Positions 45,823 through 54,597 of a DNA stretch of 64,000 nt are shown here, in pieces. Origin of the DNA: Paenirhodobacter populi. GTDB taxonomy: Bacteria; Pseudomonadota; Alphaproteobacteria; Rhodobacterales; Rhodobacteraceae. A program made the translations under genes and the position numbers. Below the pieces are notes generated by a model. That model was not told the DNA's origin, made no database searches, and saw nothing but the letters and a program-made list of their open reading frames with translations. How positions within the stretch are numbered: the stretch's first letter is position 1; the number at the start of each line of letters is the position of its first letter. The stretch spans positions 1 to 64,000 of the forward strand of contig NZ_SAUZ01000008.1 in the NCBI RefSeq assembly GCF_004022215.1. The letters are read 5' to 3'.

Positions 45823-46011
45823 TCAGTCGTCTTCCAGCTTGTCGGGCAGGCCCTTGAGCGGCGTGGCGGCGAAATCTTCGAGTTCCGCCTCGGTCATGCT
45901 GTCGAACATCTCGCGCGCGGCACCCCACAAGGCGTCGGGAGAGGTCTCGCCGCGTTTGGCCGACAGGGCGGCGCCGGCCGCCCTTTGCTGTGCTTTCGAT
46001 TTCGCGGGCAT
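45823..46011 (-). CDS. DUF3008 family small protein
   Basis: The 62-residue protein begins MPAKSKAQQRAAGAALSAKR, the recognisable DUF3008 start, and ends in an acidic helix (GLPDKLEDD). A strong AAGGAGGATGCG fixes the start at 46011. The basic N-terminus and short length suggest a nucleic-acid or protein-binding role, but none is known. It lies 52 bp downstream of the quinone oxidoreductase gene on the same strand. Confidence 0.85.
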   Translation of the reverse strand: MPAKSKAQQRAAGAALSAKRGETSPDALWGAAREMFDSMTEAELEDFAATPLKGLPDKLEDD

Positions 46012-46063
46012 CGCATCCTCCTTGCGTCTTTCCGGGATCGGCCCGGATCGTTCCGTCCCCGGT

Positions 46064-47062
46064 TCACCCCACCCGCAAAACGATCTTGCCGATATGGGCC
46101 GAGCTTTCCATCCGCGCATGCGCCCGGGCCGCCTCGGTCAGGGGGAATTCGCTGTCATGGATCACCCGCAGCCTGCCCGATTCCAGCATCGGCCAGACAT
46201 GATCGCGCAATTGCCGCGCGATCGCGGCCTTCGCCGCATCCGACTGCGGCCGCAGGGTCGAGCCGGTGACCGTCAGCCGCCGCATCATCACCTGGGCAAA
46301 GTTGATCTCGGCCTTCGCGCCTTCCAGAAAGGCGATGAAGACCAGCCGTCCGTCATCGGCCAGCGCCTTGATGTTGCGCGCGACATAGCTGCCGCCCACC
46401 ATGTCGAGGATCAGGTCCGCCCCGCCCTCGGCCTGCAGGACCTTGACGAAATCGCCGAGGCGGTAGTTGATCGCGGTAGCGCCGAGCGCCTCGATCGCCG
46501 CGCATTTCTCGGCGCTGCCGGCGGTGGCGAAGACCCGCGCGCCAAGCGCCCGGGCGATCTGGATCGCCGTCGTGCCGATGCCCGAGGAGCCGCCGTGGAC
46601 AAGGAACCTTTCCCCCGCCTTCAGCCCGCCGCGCATCACCACGTTCGACCAGACGGTGAAGCAGGTTTCCGGCAGGCAGCCTGCCGTCTTGAGATCCAGC
46701 CATTTCGGCACGCGGATCACATGCGCCGCCGGACAGACCGCATATTCGGCATAGCCGCCGCCGGGCAGCAGCGCGCAGACCGGATCCCCCACGGCCCATT
46801 CGCTGACCCCGGGGCCAAGCGCCGCGATATAGCCCGAACATTCCAGCCCCGGCAGGTCCGACGCCCCGGCGGGCGGATTGTAGGACCCCGCCCGTTGCAG
46901 CGCGTCGGGACGGTTGACCCCGGCATAGACGACGCGGATCAGCACCTCGCCCTGCGTGGGCAGGGGCACGGCGCGCGTCACGGGGCGCAGCACCTCGGGC
47001 GCGCCGGGGGCAGAAATCTCCATCGCCGTCATCTGGACCGGCACAGGCATCCTGATCGCCAT
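46064..47062 (-). CDS. NAD(P)H-quinone oxidoreductase, zeta-crystallin/PIG3 type
   Basis: The 332-residue MDR-superfamily protein lacks catalytic zinc ligands. It shows YAGVNRPDALQRAGSYNPP and the NADPH-binding LVHGGSSGIGTTAIQIARALG. Such enzymes reduce quinones with NADPH. Ribosome-site strength favours 47062 (GACAGGA), although 47050 and 47032 are in-frame ATGs. The gene starts 5 bp after coq9 ends, suggesting a functional or regulatory link with ubiquinone metabolism. Confidence 0.9.
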   Translation of the reverse strand: MAIRMPVPVQMTAMEISAPGAPEVLRPVTRAVPLPTQGEVLIRVVYAGVNRPDALQRAGSYNPPAGASDLPGLECSGYIAALGPGVSEWAVGDPVCALLPGGGYAEYAVCPAAHVIRVPKWLDLKTAGCLPETCFTVWSNVVMRGGLKAGERFLVHGGSSGIGTTAIQIARALGARVFATAGSAEKCAAIEALGATAINYRLGDFVKVLQAEGGADLILDMVGGSYVARNIKALADDGRLVFIAFLEGAKAEINFAQVMMRRLTVTGSTLRPQSDAAKAAIARQLRDHVWPMLESGRLRVIHDSEFPLTEAARAHARMESSAHIGKIVLRVG

Positions 47063-47067
47063 TCCTG

Positions 47068-47751
47068 TCAGAGCCCCTCGGCCGAACGTGTGGTCTTGCC
47101 GGGCATCGGGCGGTCACCCGGCGCGCGGATCGCGCCTAGAAGGCCTTTGATCCCCGGCAGGCCGGTGATCCGGCCCTTGATGTTTTCCAACCGCGTCACC
47201 TCATCGATGCGGTTCTCGATGAAGGCGCGGGTGTCGGCCTTGCCCTCGCTTTCATCGCCCAGCCAGTATAGCACGGAGCCTGAAATCACCCCCGACAGCG
47301 TCAGCCGCTTGGTATACCAGCCGAAGTCCTGCGCGGTGTCTCCAAGGGCGCGCCAGATCACATCCGCCGTTTCCCAGACGAGCTTCGCCCCCGTCGCCGT
47401 GTTCTGCGGCAGCGCGAAGACCGAGGCCGCCCGCCGCACCAGTTCGGGGTCCACCAGATCGAGCCGCATCGCCACCGCCGCCGCCACCTTGTCGCGGAAC
47501 CGCATCCCCTCGGGCCAGACGGTCGTGGTCAGCGCCCGCGCCAGCGCGCGATCCGCCGCCCGGTGATACTCGACCGCCAAGTCGATCGCGCCGCGCGGGC
47601 AGACGATCCGCGCCAGCCCCGGATCGACCCCCAGATCCGCCACCGCCTGCCGGAACGCAGGCTCCGACCAGCCGTCGAAAGGCACATGCGGGCTGATCGC
47701 CTCCAGCAGTTCCTCCCGCATCCGATCCACATCCAGATGGTCGTTCTTCAT
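47068..47751 (-). CDS. coq9: COQ9 family ubiquinone biosynthesis protein
   Basis: The 227-residue protein begins MKNDHLDVDRMREELLEAIS and contains PRGAIDLAVEYHRAADRAL and TADVIWRALGDTAQDFGWYT, the core COQ9 signatures. The family has a TetR-like fold that binds lipid and presents quinone intermediates to the COQ7 hydroxylase. It is divergent from rpsU and heads coq9-qor-DUF3008. This gene order is known in alphaproteobacteria. Confidence 0.92.
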   Translation of the reverse strand: MKNDHLDVDRMREELLEAISPHVPFDGWSEPAFRQAVADLGVDPGLARIVCPRGAIDLAVEYHRAADRALARALTTTVWPEGMRFRDKVAAAVAMRLDLVDPELVRRAASVFALPQNTATGAKLVWETADVIWRALGDTAQDFGWYTKRLTLSGVISGSVLYWLGDESEGKADTRAFIENRIDEVTRLENIKGRITGLPGIKGLLGAIRAPGDRPMPGKTTRSAEGL

Positions 47752-47787
47752 CGCGTTTCCTTGGTTTCGGGCCTCGGTTGGCAGGAG

Positions 47788-47816
47788 TGGACAAAAGTCC
47801 GCGTCCCTGCTATATG
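47788..47816 (+). promoter_or_regulatory. Sigma-70-type promoter for rpsU
   Basis: TGGACA (47788-47793) and TATATG (47811-47816) are separated by exactly 17 bp. The -10 ends 52 bp before the rpsU ATG. Confidence 0.75.
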
Positions 47817-47868
47817 GCCGCTTCCTGCAATCTGATGCAACTCTAACTTAGGAAGGTGGTGACACCAC

Positions 47869-48075
47869 ATGCAGGTCAGCGTTCGCGACAACAACGTCGA
47901 ACAGGCGCTTCGTGCTCTGAAGAAAAAACTTCAGCGCGAGGGGGTTTTCCGTGAAATGAAGCTCAAGCAGCATTTCGAAAAGCCTTCGGTCAAGAAAGCG
48001 CGCGAGAAAGCTGAAGCCGTTCGCCGTGCCCGTAAACTGGCACGGAAGAAGCTCCAGCGTGAAGGCGCTCTCTAA
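47869..48075 (+). CDS. rpsU: 30S ribosomal protein S21
   Basis: The 68-residue, very basic protein begins [20 protein letters not shown] and is full length for alphaproteobacterial S21. It helps the 30S subunit engage mRNA. TAGGAAGGTGGTGA lies upstream of the ATG. A terminator follows immediately, so it is monocistronic. Confidence 0.97.
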   Translation: MQVSVRDNNVEQALRALKKKLQREGVFREMKLKQHFEKPSVKKAREKAEAVRRARKLARKKLQREGAL

Positions 48076-48113
48076 GCACCTGGAATCGCTGGCGAGGTCA
48101 CCCTCGCGCCGAT

Positions 48114-48142
48114 GACCCCCGTGGCTTGCCTCGGGGGTTTTT
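48114..48142 (+). terminator. Intrinsic terminator of rpsU
   Basis: ACCCCCG-TGGCTTGCCT-CGGGGGT is followed by TTTTGG, a classic hairpin and T tract. A weaker hairpin, GGCGAGGTCACCCTCGC, lies just before it. Confidence 0.92.
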
Positions 48143-48196
48143 GGTTCCCTCCCTCCCCCGCGGCGCCCAGCCATCAGCGCCTCCTCCGAGAACCCG

Positions 48197-49645
48197 ATGC
48201 CCGACTTCGGCCCCGTCTTTCACCTGCTTGGCGTGATCCTGCTGTTTCTGGGGATCACGATGATCGGGCCGGTCGCGCTGGATTTCTACGATGGCTCGCC
48301 CAATGCGGCGAATTTCGCGCAGGTGATGCTGGAAACCATGCTGTTCGGCGGGCTTCTGGCGCTGGCCGGGCGCTCCGGCGGACCGCGCGCCCTGACACTG
48401 CGGCAGGCCTATGTGCTGACCGTCTCGATCTGGATCTGCATCCCGGCCTTCGGCGCGCTGCCCTTCATGCAGGGTGCGCCGCATGCGCGCTTCACCGACG
48501 CCTATTTCGAGGCCGTGTCGGGCATCACCGGCACCGGCTTTTCGGTGTTCGCCAAGGTCGAATCGCTGCCCCGTTCGGTGGTGCTGTGGCGCTCGATGCT
48601 GAACTGGATCGGCGGGCTGGGCATCGCCTTCGTCGCCATGGTGTTCCTGCCGGTGATGCGCATCGGGGGCATGCGCTATTTCCAGATCGAGGGGTTCGAC
48701 ACCTTCGGCAAGATCATGCCCCGCGCGAAAGACATCGCCCGGTCGCTGCTGGAGGTCTATTCGATCCTGTCGCTGGCCTGCATGATGGCCTATCTGCTGT
48801 GCGGCCTGTCCTTCTACGATGCCGTCGTCCATGCGATGTCGACGATCTCGATGGGCGGCTTCGCCTCGCATGATGCGAGCTTCGCGGTCTTCCCGCCCGC
48901 CGCGCAATATGCGGGGACGGTGTTCATGCTGCTGTCAGCGATGCCCTTCGTGCGGTTCATCCAGCTTGCGCGCGGACAGGGCAAGGCGCTGTGGTTCGAC
49001 GTGCAGGTCCGCGCCATGCTGCGCTGGTATGCCTGCGCGGTGGTTCTGGTCATCATCTACCGGCTTTGGCGCGACACCGGGTCGAGCGAGCAGATCATCC
49101 GCGAAACCGCGTTCAACATCGCCTCGATGATGACGGGGACGGGGCTGGCCGTCGCCCCGATCGAGCCCTGGGGCAGCTTCGTCATGGTCGTCGCCTTCAT
49201 CGTCGGCATGATCGGCGGCTGCACGGGATCCACCTCGGCGGCGCTGTCGGTGTTCCGGGTGCAGGTGGTCCTGTCGGTGATGAAATCGGCGATCCAGCAG
49301 ATGTATGCGCCACACCGGGTGGTGCAGCCGCGCTACGGCGGCAAGCCGCTGGACGAGAACACCATCGGATCGCTGATGCAATATGTCACCGCCTATATCA
49401 TGACACTGGGCATCTGCGCGGTGCTGATCTCGCTCGACGGGGCGGACATGACCTCAGCGCTGTTCGCGGCCTGGGGGGCGCTTGGCAATATCGGCTATGC
49501 GATCGGCCCGATCGGCGGGCCGACCGGCACGATGGTGGGCTTCGGCACCAGCGCCACATGGATCATGACGGCGGCGATGCTGCTGGGCCGGCTTGGGCTG
49601 ATGGCGTTCTTCGTGCTGTTCCTGCCGCGGTTCTGGCGGGATTGA
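48197..49645 (+). CDS. trkH: TrkH-family potassium uptake channel
   Basis: The 482-residue membrane protein has the repeated selectivity-filter motifs of Trk/Ktr channels (SGITGTGFSVFAK, ISMGGFASHDASF, MMTGTGLAV and LGNIGYAIGP). It forms the potassium pore and needs a TrkA-type NAD-binding partner, which is not in this window. The start at 48197 follows the rpsU terminator by about 55 bp. Confidence 0.92.
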   Translation: MPDFGPVFHLLGVILLFLGITMIGPVALDFYDGSPNAANFAQVMLETMLFGGLLALAGRSGGPRALTLRQAYVLTVSIWICIPAFGALPFMQGAPHARFTDAYFEAVSGITGTGFSVFAKVESLPRSVVLWRSMLNWIGGLGIAFVAMVFLPVMRIGGMRYFQIEGFDTFGKIMPRAKDIARSLLEVYSILSLACMMAYLLCGLSFYDAVVHAMSTISMGGFASHDASFAVFPPAAQYAGTVFMLLSAMPFVRFIQLARGQGKALWFDVQVRAMLRWYACAVVLVIIYRLWRDTGSSEQIIRETAFNIASMMTGTGLAVAPIEPWGSFVMVVAFIVGMIGGCTGSTSAALSVFRVQVVLSVMKSAIQQMYAPHRVVQPRYGGKPLDENTIGSLMQYVTAYIMTLGICAVLISLDGADMTSALFAAWGALGNIGYAIGPIGGPTGTMVGFGTSATWIMTAAMLLGRLGLMAFFVLFLPRFWRD

Positions 49646-49671
49646 GGGCAGCTCCCGGCCCCGGCGGCGCA

Positions 49672-49739
49672 GGGGGCCAGCCCCCTCTTTGCGCTAAAGC
49701 GCAAATTCACCCCCGGGATATTTACGGAAACACGAAGGC
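49672..49739 (-). repeat. Interspersed element copy 19
   Basis: The hairpins GGGGGCCAGCCCCC and TTTGCGCTAAAGCGCAAA are followed by TTCACCCCCGGGATATTTACGG and the tail GAAACACGAAGG. It is a single copy between the convergent trkH and lrp genes, with its head toward trkH. Confidence 0.88.
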
Positions 49740-49759
49740 AGGAAGAGGGGCGCGGCGCC

Positions 49760-50218
49760 CTAGACGGGCAGCGCCGTGGTCTTGAACACGGTGCGCAGGG
49801 CGAAGGAGCTTTGCATCCCCTGCACGCCCGGCAAGCGGGCGAGCTTGGCGCGGTGGATGCGGGCGAAATCCTCGGTATCCTCGGCCACGACCTTCAGCAG
49901 GTAATCCGCGGACCCCGCCATCAGATGACATTCCAGCACGTCGGGGATCTTCTTCACCTCGCGCTCGAAGGCCTCGAGCACCTCATCCGCCTGACCCGAC
50001 AGGGTGATCTCCACGAAAACCGTGGTCGGGCGGCCCAGTTTGCGGGAATCGAGCAGCGCGACGTAATCGCGGATGTAGCCGTCCTCTTCCAGCCGCTGCA
50101 CGCGCCGGTGGCAGGCCGATGCCGACAGGTTCACCCGTTCCGACAATTCCGCGTTCGATATGCGCCCCTGATTTTGCAACACGGTCAGGATACGGCGGTC
50201 GGTGGGATCCAGGGACAT
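49760..50218 (-). CDS. Lrp/AsnC-family transcriptional regulator
   Basis: The 152-residue protein has an N-terminal winged HTH (DRRILTVLQNQGRISNAELSERVNLSASACHRRVQRLEE) and a C-terminal RAM/AsnC ligand domain (LECHLMAGSADYLLKVVAED). The close similarity of SASACHRRVQRLEEDGYI to Lrp points to an amino-acid-responsive regulator. Its target is unknown. The ATG at 50218 is the family start; the longer frame crosses the tRNA gene and is not credible. Confidence 0.93.
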   Translation of the reverse strand: MSLDPTDRRILTVLQNQGRISNAELSERVNLSASACHRRVQRLEEDGYIRDYVALLDSRKLGRPTTVFVEITLSGQADEVLEAFEREVKKIPDVLECHLMAGSADYLLKVVAEDTEDFARIHRAKLARLPGVQGMQSSFALRTVFKTTALPV

Positions 50219-50433
50219 TGTCTGCAACGTTTCTCGCACTCGGGGCAACAGTGTCGAAGATATGAGCGCGCGGGCCGCGAAAGGCAAACATTTTTCGACG
50301 TTTTCGCCGGATCGGCCGTTGTCGCCCAGTAACACGGCGGCCCCGCCCGCCAGAGATGCGGGAGCCCATCGGAACAGGCCTCGAAAACGGTTGCGTTCCC
50401 CCGCGAAATGGGCGATAGCAATCGCGCTGATGC

Positions 50434-50510
50434 GGTCCCATAGCTCAGCTGGATAGAGCGCTACCCTCCGAAGGTAGAGGCCACACGTTCGAATCGTGTT
50501 GGGACCGCCA
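50434..50510 (+). tRNA. tRNA-Arg (anticodon CCG)
   Basis: The acceptor stem GGTCCCA (50434-50440) pairs with TGGGACC (50500-50506). The D-arm contains AGCTCAGCTGGATAGAGC. The anticodon stem-loop CTACC-CTCCGAA-GGTAG gives anticodon CCG, and the T-arm contains GTTCGAATC. The encoded discriminator G and CCA end complete 77 nt. Confidence 0.96.
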
Positions 50511-50530
50511 GCCATTTCCCCCTTAGACAT

Positions 50531-50563
50531 GAAAATGCCGCTTCCGGGCGGAAGCGGCGCATT
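50531..50563 (-). terminator. Intrinsic terminator after ispG
   Basis: On the minus strand GCCGCTTCC-GCCC-GGAAGCGGC is followed by ATTTTCATG. It starts 18 bp past the ispG stop and may also end read-through from the tRNA on the other strand. Confidence 0.82.
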
Positions 50564-50580
50564 CGCATGAAGGACGGCGG

Positions 50581-51702
50581 TTATTCCGCCGCCTTGCTTG
50601 CCGCCTCGATCCGTTCGGCACGTTCCTCGACCAGACGGACGATTTCATCGACCATCTGGTCATTGGTCATCTTGTGGCTCTGCTTGCCCGCCATGTAGAC
50701 CATGCCCGACCCCGCGCCGCCGCCGGTGAAGCCGATATCGGTCATCAGCGCCTCGCCCGGGCCGTTCACGACGCAGCCGATGATGCTCAGGCTCATCGGG
50801 GTCTTGATGTGTTCCAGCCGCTTTTCCAGAATCTCGACCGTCTTGATGACGTTGAAGCCCTGCCGCGCGCAGGAGGGACAGGAGATGATCTGCACCCCGC
50901 GCGTCCGCAGGCCGAGGGATTTCAGGATCTCGAAGCCGACCTTCACCTCTTCCACCGGATCGGCCGAGAGGCTGACGCGGATCGTGTCGCCGATTCCCAT
51001 CCACAACAGATTGCCCAGCCCGATCGCCGATTTCACCGTGCCGGACATCATCCCGCCCGCCTCGGTGATGCCGAGGTGGATGGGGGCATCCGTCGCCTCG
51101 GCCAGTGCCTGATAGGCGGCGGCTGCAAGGAACACATCCGACGCCTTCACCGAGATCTTGAATTCGTGGAAATCGTTGTCCTCGAGGATGCGGATATGGT
51201 CGAGACCGGATTCCACCATCGCCTCGGGGCAGGGTTCACCGTATTTCTCCAGCAGGTGCTTTTCCAGCGACCCGGCGTTGACGCCGATGCGGATGGAACA
51301 GCCGTGGTCCCTTGCCGCGCGGATCACTTCCTTCACCCGTTTCTCGTCACCGATATTGCCCGGGTTGATCCGCAGGCAGGCGGCGCCGGCCTCGGCCGCC
51401 TCGATCGCGCGTTTGTAGTGGAAATGGATGTCGGCGACGATCGGTACAGGGCTTTCGCGCACGATTTCCTTCAGCGCGCGGGTCGATTCCTGATCCGGCG
51501 TGGAAACGCGCACGATATCGGCCCCCACATCGGCGGCGCGGATCACCTGATCCAGCGTCGCCCGGATGTCGGTGGTCAGCGTGTTGGTCATCGTCTGCAC
51601 CGAGATCGGCGCATCCCCGCCCACGGGCACGTTCCCCACCATGATCTGACGCGACTTGCGGCGTTCGATGGTGCGCCACGGGCGAACGGAATTGAGCGAC
51701 AT
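50581..51702 (-). CDS. ispG: 4-hydroxy-3-methylbut-2-enyl diphosphate synthase
   Basis: This 373-residue iron-sulfur enzyme of the MEP isoprenoid pathway has the cluster cysteines in [10 protein letters not shown] and [11 protein letters not shown]. The N-terminal [25 protein letters not shown] is typical. It supplies isoprenoids for quinones and, in phototrophs, carotenoids. The RodZ-like gene lies 79 bp upstream on the same strand. Confidence 0.96.
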   Translation of the reverse strand: MSLNSVRPWRTIERRKSRQIMVGNVPVGGDAPISVQTMTNTLTTDIRATLDQVIRAADVGADIVRVSTPDQESTRALKEIVRESPVPIVADIHFHYKRAIEAAEAGAACLRINPGNIGDEKRVKEVIRAARDHGCSIRIGVNAGSLEKHLLEKYGEPCPEAMVESGLDHIRILEDNDFHEFKISVKASDVFLAAAAYQALAEATDAPIHLGITEAGGMMSGTVKSAIGLGNLLWMGIGDTIRVSLSADPVEEVKVGFEILKSLGLRTRGVQIISCPSCARQGFNVIKTVEILEKRLEHIKTPMSLSIIGCVVNGPGEALMTDIGFTGGGAGSGMVYMAGKQSHKMTNDQMVDEIVRLVEERAERIEAASKAAE

Positions 51703-51781
51703 GTCAGTCCTCCGGTTTCACCGCCAGACATAGGACAGCCGCCGCCCAAGGGCAACGGCTGGCGCGAATATCAGCGATGCG

Positions 51782-53041
51782 TCATTCGCCGAGCGACTGC
51801 GCCGGAACGACGGCCCCGGCATCGGCGACGGCCACCATCTTCGCCAGATCGCCATCCGAAGACAGATCGGCGACGGAGAATTTCTCATCCAGCGATTCGG
51901 GGGTCAGCACGACATTCTTCGTCACCACGCCACGCCGGCCGGCCGGGCCGTGGGCGACGCCGTTGACCGCGAAATAGATCGCGCCCGATTCCCCGATCCG
52001 CATGACCGGCGGTTGTTCGAGCTTCGGCACCGCGAAACGTTCGCCCGCATCCATGATCTTTTCCAGAAGGACGCTGCCGTCGGCGGCCTTGATCCGGACC
52101 CAGGCGGGGCGCACGGCCAGCACCTCGACCTCGGGCGCATCCTCGCCCATGGTCCGCACGATGCCTTCGCCCGGGGCGGGCGCGGCCGCGGCAAGCTGTT
52201 CCCCCGCGGGCATCGGCCCCTGCATCAGCGCGTTCTGCACCACCAGATGCTGGTCCGCCGAACCGCTCCGCGCCAGCAGCCCGGTCTGGTTCGGATCGAT
52301 CGAGGCGATCGGCCCGTCCCGCGCGATCAGCACCGGCGTATCCAGCGCCTGCGGACGGTAAAGACGATCCAGCGCCTCGGTCGCCGGGGCGTCGGGCAGC
52401 GTGTCGTTGTCCGCCATCTGCATCCGCGCCGCCGCCGCGTCGATCGGGTCGATCTCCGCCACCACGCCGGGCGCCTGATCGACGGGGGCAAGCTGCACGC
52501 GCTGCACCTCTTTCAGCACGGTCCAGCCGCCATATCCGATCCCGCCGGCCAGAACCGCCAGAACCACCAACGAGCCGACCGCGCGCAGATCGATCCGCGA
52601 CCAGAAGGGTTCCTGTTTGGGGATGAAGGTGGCGTTGGGATTGGCCAGCGCCTCGGCCAGATCGGGGGAATGCCGGGCGGTCTTGACGCCCGACATCGTC
52701 TTCACCCCCGAAGCCGCGGGCGCCATGCCATGCACCGGCTGAAAGCCCGTCTCCTCGCAGAAGCGTTCAAAGGCCCAATCCGGGTCCAGCCCCAGATAAC
52801 GGGCATAGGACCGCACATAGCCCGCCACGAAGGAGGGCGTGTCGAAGGTCGACAGATCCGCGCTTTCGATCGCGGCGATATAGGACGCCTTGATGCGCAA
52901 TTCGCGCTGAACATCCAGCAGCGACTTGGCAAGCGTCGCCCGCTCGCCGCGCATGATGTCGCCAAGCTTCAGCTCAAAGTCGTCGAAGCCTTTCGGCCTC
53001 TCCGCTTCCTGCGTCGAAGGAACGCTCCTCCGCCCGATCAT
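51782..53041 (-). CDS. RodZ-like helix-turn-helix protein with DUF4115
   Basis: The 419-residue protein has a cytoplasmic HTH domain (residues about 20-90, LGDIMRGERATLAKSLLDVQ and LDPDWAFERFCEETGF). One membrane helix follows (LRAVGSLVVLAVLAGGIGYG, near 155). The periplasmic C-terminal DUF4115 segment contains PAWVRIKAADGSVLLEKIMDAGERF. This layout is that of RodZ, which links MreB to cell-wall synthesis. Location before ispG is usual for rodZ homologues. Confidence 0.87.
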   Translation of the reverse strand: MIGRRSVPSTQEAERPKGFDDFELKLGDIMRGERATLAKSLLDVQRELRIKASYIAAIESADLSTFDTPSFVAGYVRSYARYLGLDPDWAFERFCEETGFQPVHGMAPAASGVKTMSGVKTARHSPDLAEALANPNATFIPKQEPFWSRIDLRAVGSLVVLAVLAGGIGYGGWTVLKEVQRVQLAPVDQAPGVVAEIDPIDAAAARMQMADNDTLPDAPATEALDRLYRPQALDTPVLIARDGPIASIDPNQTGLLARSGSADQHLVVQNALMQGPMPAGEQLAAAAPAPGEGIVRTMGEDAPEVEVLAVRPAWVRIKAADGSVLLEKIMDAGERFAVPKLEQPPVMRIGESGAIYFAVNGVAHGPAGRRGVVTKNVVLTPESLDEKFSVADLSSDGDLAKMVAVADAGAVVPAQSLGE

Positions 53042-53152
53042 ATGCCTGCCCTGCCTTCACGTATCAGAGGTTCACGAATCGGAAGGTTATTCCCGAAACC
53101 GTTGACAATTTCCTATCACAACCCGTTGAGCCGCGCATCCGGAGAACGTGAC

Positions 53153-54382
53153 TCAGGCGCTGGCTTCGGCGCGATTTAGCGCGCAGCGCGACCACAATGC
53201 ATCAAGGGCCCGCACGAGATGGTCGATCTCCCGCGCGTCATGCACCGGCGAAGGGGTGAAGCGCAGCCGTTCCGTCCCGCGCGGCACGGTCGGGAAGTTG
53301 ATCGGCTGCACGTAAATGCCGAATTCGTCCAGCAGCATGTCGGACAGCATCTTGGTGTGCACGGGGTCGCCGATGATGACCGGGACGATATGGCTGCCGT
53401 GGTCGATGAAGGGCATGCCCAGCCCCCGCAGCCGCATCTTCAGGATGCGCGCATGAAGCTGTTGCGCGTCGCGCAGCTTCTGCCCCTCGGCGGTCTTGAG
53501 AAAGGCGATCGAGGCCGCCGCCCCCGCCGCCACGGCGGGCGGCAGCGAGGTGGTGAAGATGAACCCCGGCGCATAGGACCGCAGCGCGTCGATCATCCGG
53601 GCCGAGGCCGCGATATAGCCCCCATAAACCCCGAAGGCCTTGCCGAGCGTGCCGTTGAACAGGTCGATCCGCGCCGTCTCGCCGATCTGTTCGGCATAGC
53701 CGCCGCCGCGCGGGCCATACATGCCGACGGCATGGACCTCGTCCAGATAGGTCAGCGCGTTGAATTCCGCCGCGAGATCGCAGATCTCGGTCACCTTGCC
53801 GAAATCGCCGTCCATCGAATAGACGGACTCGAAGGCGATCAGCTTCGGCGCCGCCGGATCGTCGGCCGCCAGCAGCGCGCGCAGATGGGCGGTGTCGTTG
53901 TGGCGGAAGATCCGCTTTTCGCCCACGCCGCGCCGGATCCCCTCGATCATCGAGGCGTGGTTGAGTTCGTCCGAATAGATGATCAGCCCCGGGAACAGCC
54001 GCCGCAAGGTGCTGAGCGTGGTGTCATTCGCCACATAGGCGGAGCCGAAGACCAGCGCCGCCTCTTTGTGGTGCAGGTCGGCCAGTTCGGCCTCGAGCGC
54101 CTTGTGATAGCCCGTCGTGCCGGAAATGTTGCGCGTCCCGCCCGACCCGGCGCCGACAGCGTCCATCGCCGCATGCATCGCCGCCAGAACTTGGGGGTTC
54201 TGTCCCATGCCCAGATAGTCGTTGCCGCACCAGACGGTGATATCCTTCCGCGACCCGTCGGGCCGGGTCCAGACCGCCCTCGGGAAGGCGCCCTTCTCGC
54301 GCGTGATGTCGATGAAGGTCCGATACCGGCCCTCGTCATGCAACTGTGCCAGCGCGTGATCGAGTGCGTTATCGTAGTTCAT
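53153..54382 (-). CDS. hemA: 5-aminolevulinate synthase
   Basis: This 409-residue PLP enzyme condenses glycine and succinyl-CoA in the Shemin pathway of heme and bacteriochlorophyll synthesis. The PLP lysine is Lys248 in [25 protein letters not shown] (51-61) and [12 protein letters not shown] are family signatures. An FNR-type box lies 70 bp upstream. In Rhodobacter species hemA is known to be FnrL-regulated, which fits. Confidence 0.97.
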   Translation of the reverse strand: MNYDNALDHALAQLHDEGRYRTFIDITREKGAFPRAVWTRPDGSRKDITVWCGNDYLGMGQNPQVLAAMHAAMDAVGAGSGGTRNISGTTGYHKALEAELADLHHKEAALVFGSAYVANDTTLSTLRRLFPGLIIYSDELNHASMIEGIRRGVGEKRIFRHNDTAHLRALLAADDPAAPKLIAFESVYSMDGDFGKVTEICDLAAEFNALTYLDEVHAVGMYGPRGGGYAEQIGETARIDLFNGTLGKAFGVYGGYIAASARMIDALRSYAPGFIFTTSLPPAVAAGAAASIAFLKTAEGQKLRDAQQLHARILKMRLRGLGMPFIDHGSHIVPVIIGDPVHTKMLSDMLLDEFGIYVQPINFPTVPRGTERLRFTPSPVHDAREIDHLVRALDALWSRCALNRAEASA

Positions 54383-54451
54383 TTCCCATGTCCCTTGCCA
54401 ATAGCGGGGTGCGCCAACGGATCTTCCCTATAGATCGGTCGCGCGGGGGCC

Positions 54452-54465
54452 TTGATAAAGGTCAA
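54452..54465. promoter_or_regulatory. FnrL/FNR-type binding site upstream of hemA
   Basis: TTGATAAAGGTCAA matches the FNR consensus TTGAT-N4-ATCAA in nine of ten positions. It is 70 bp upstream of the hemA ATG and 133 bp from the divergent dipeptidase gene. Confidence 0.7.
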
Positions 54466-54597
54466 TTCCACAGGATGGGAGAGAAAAATCGACGCAGGAT
54501 GGCGCATTTCGGGATATCCGCCCTGTTCACTGTGCAATCCGGACGTCTGGACAGCGCCGCCCCGGGTGGTAGGGTCTGCCGGAAACAGGAGGCATCC

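Noticed and set aside
50434-50510. tRNA-Arg gene as an integration site for a genomic island
   Set aside because: No integrase gene or duplicated tRNA 3' end was seen in the flanking sequence, and both sides are ordinary core genes.
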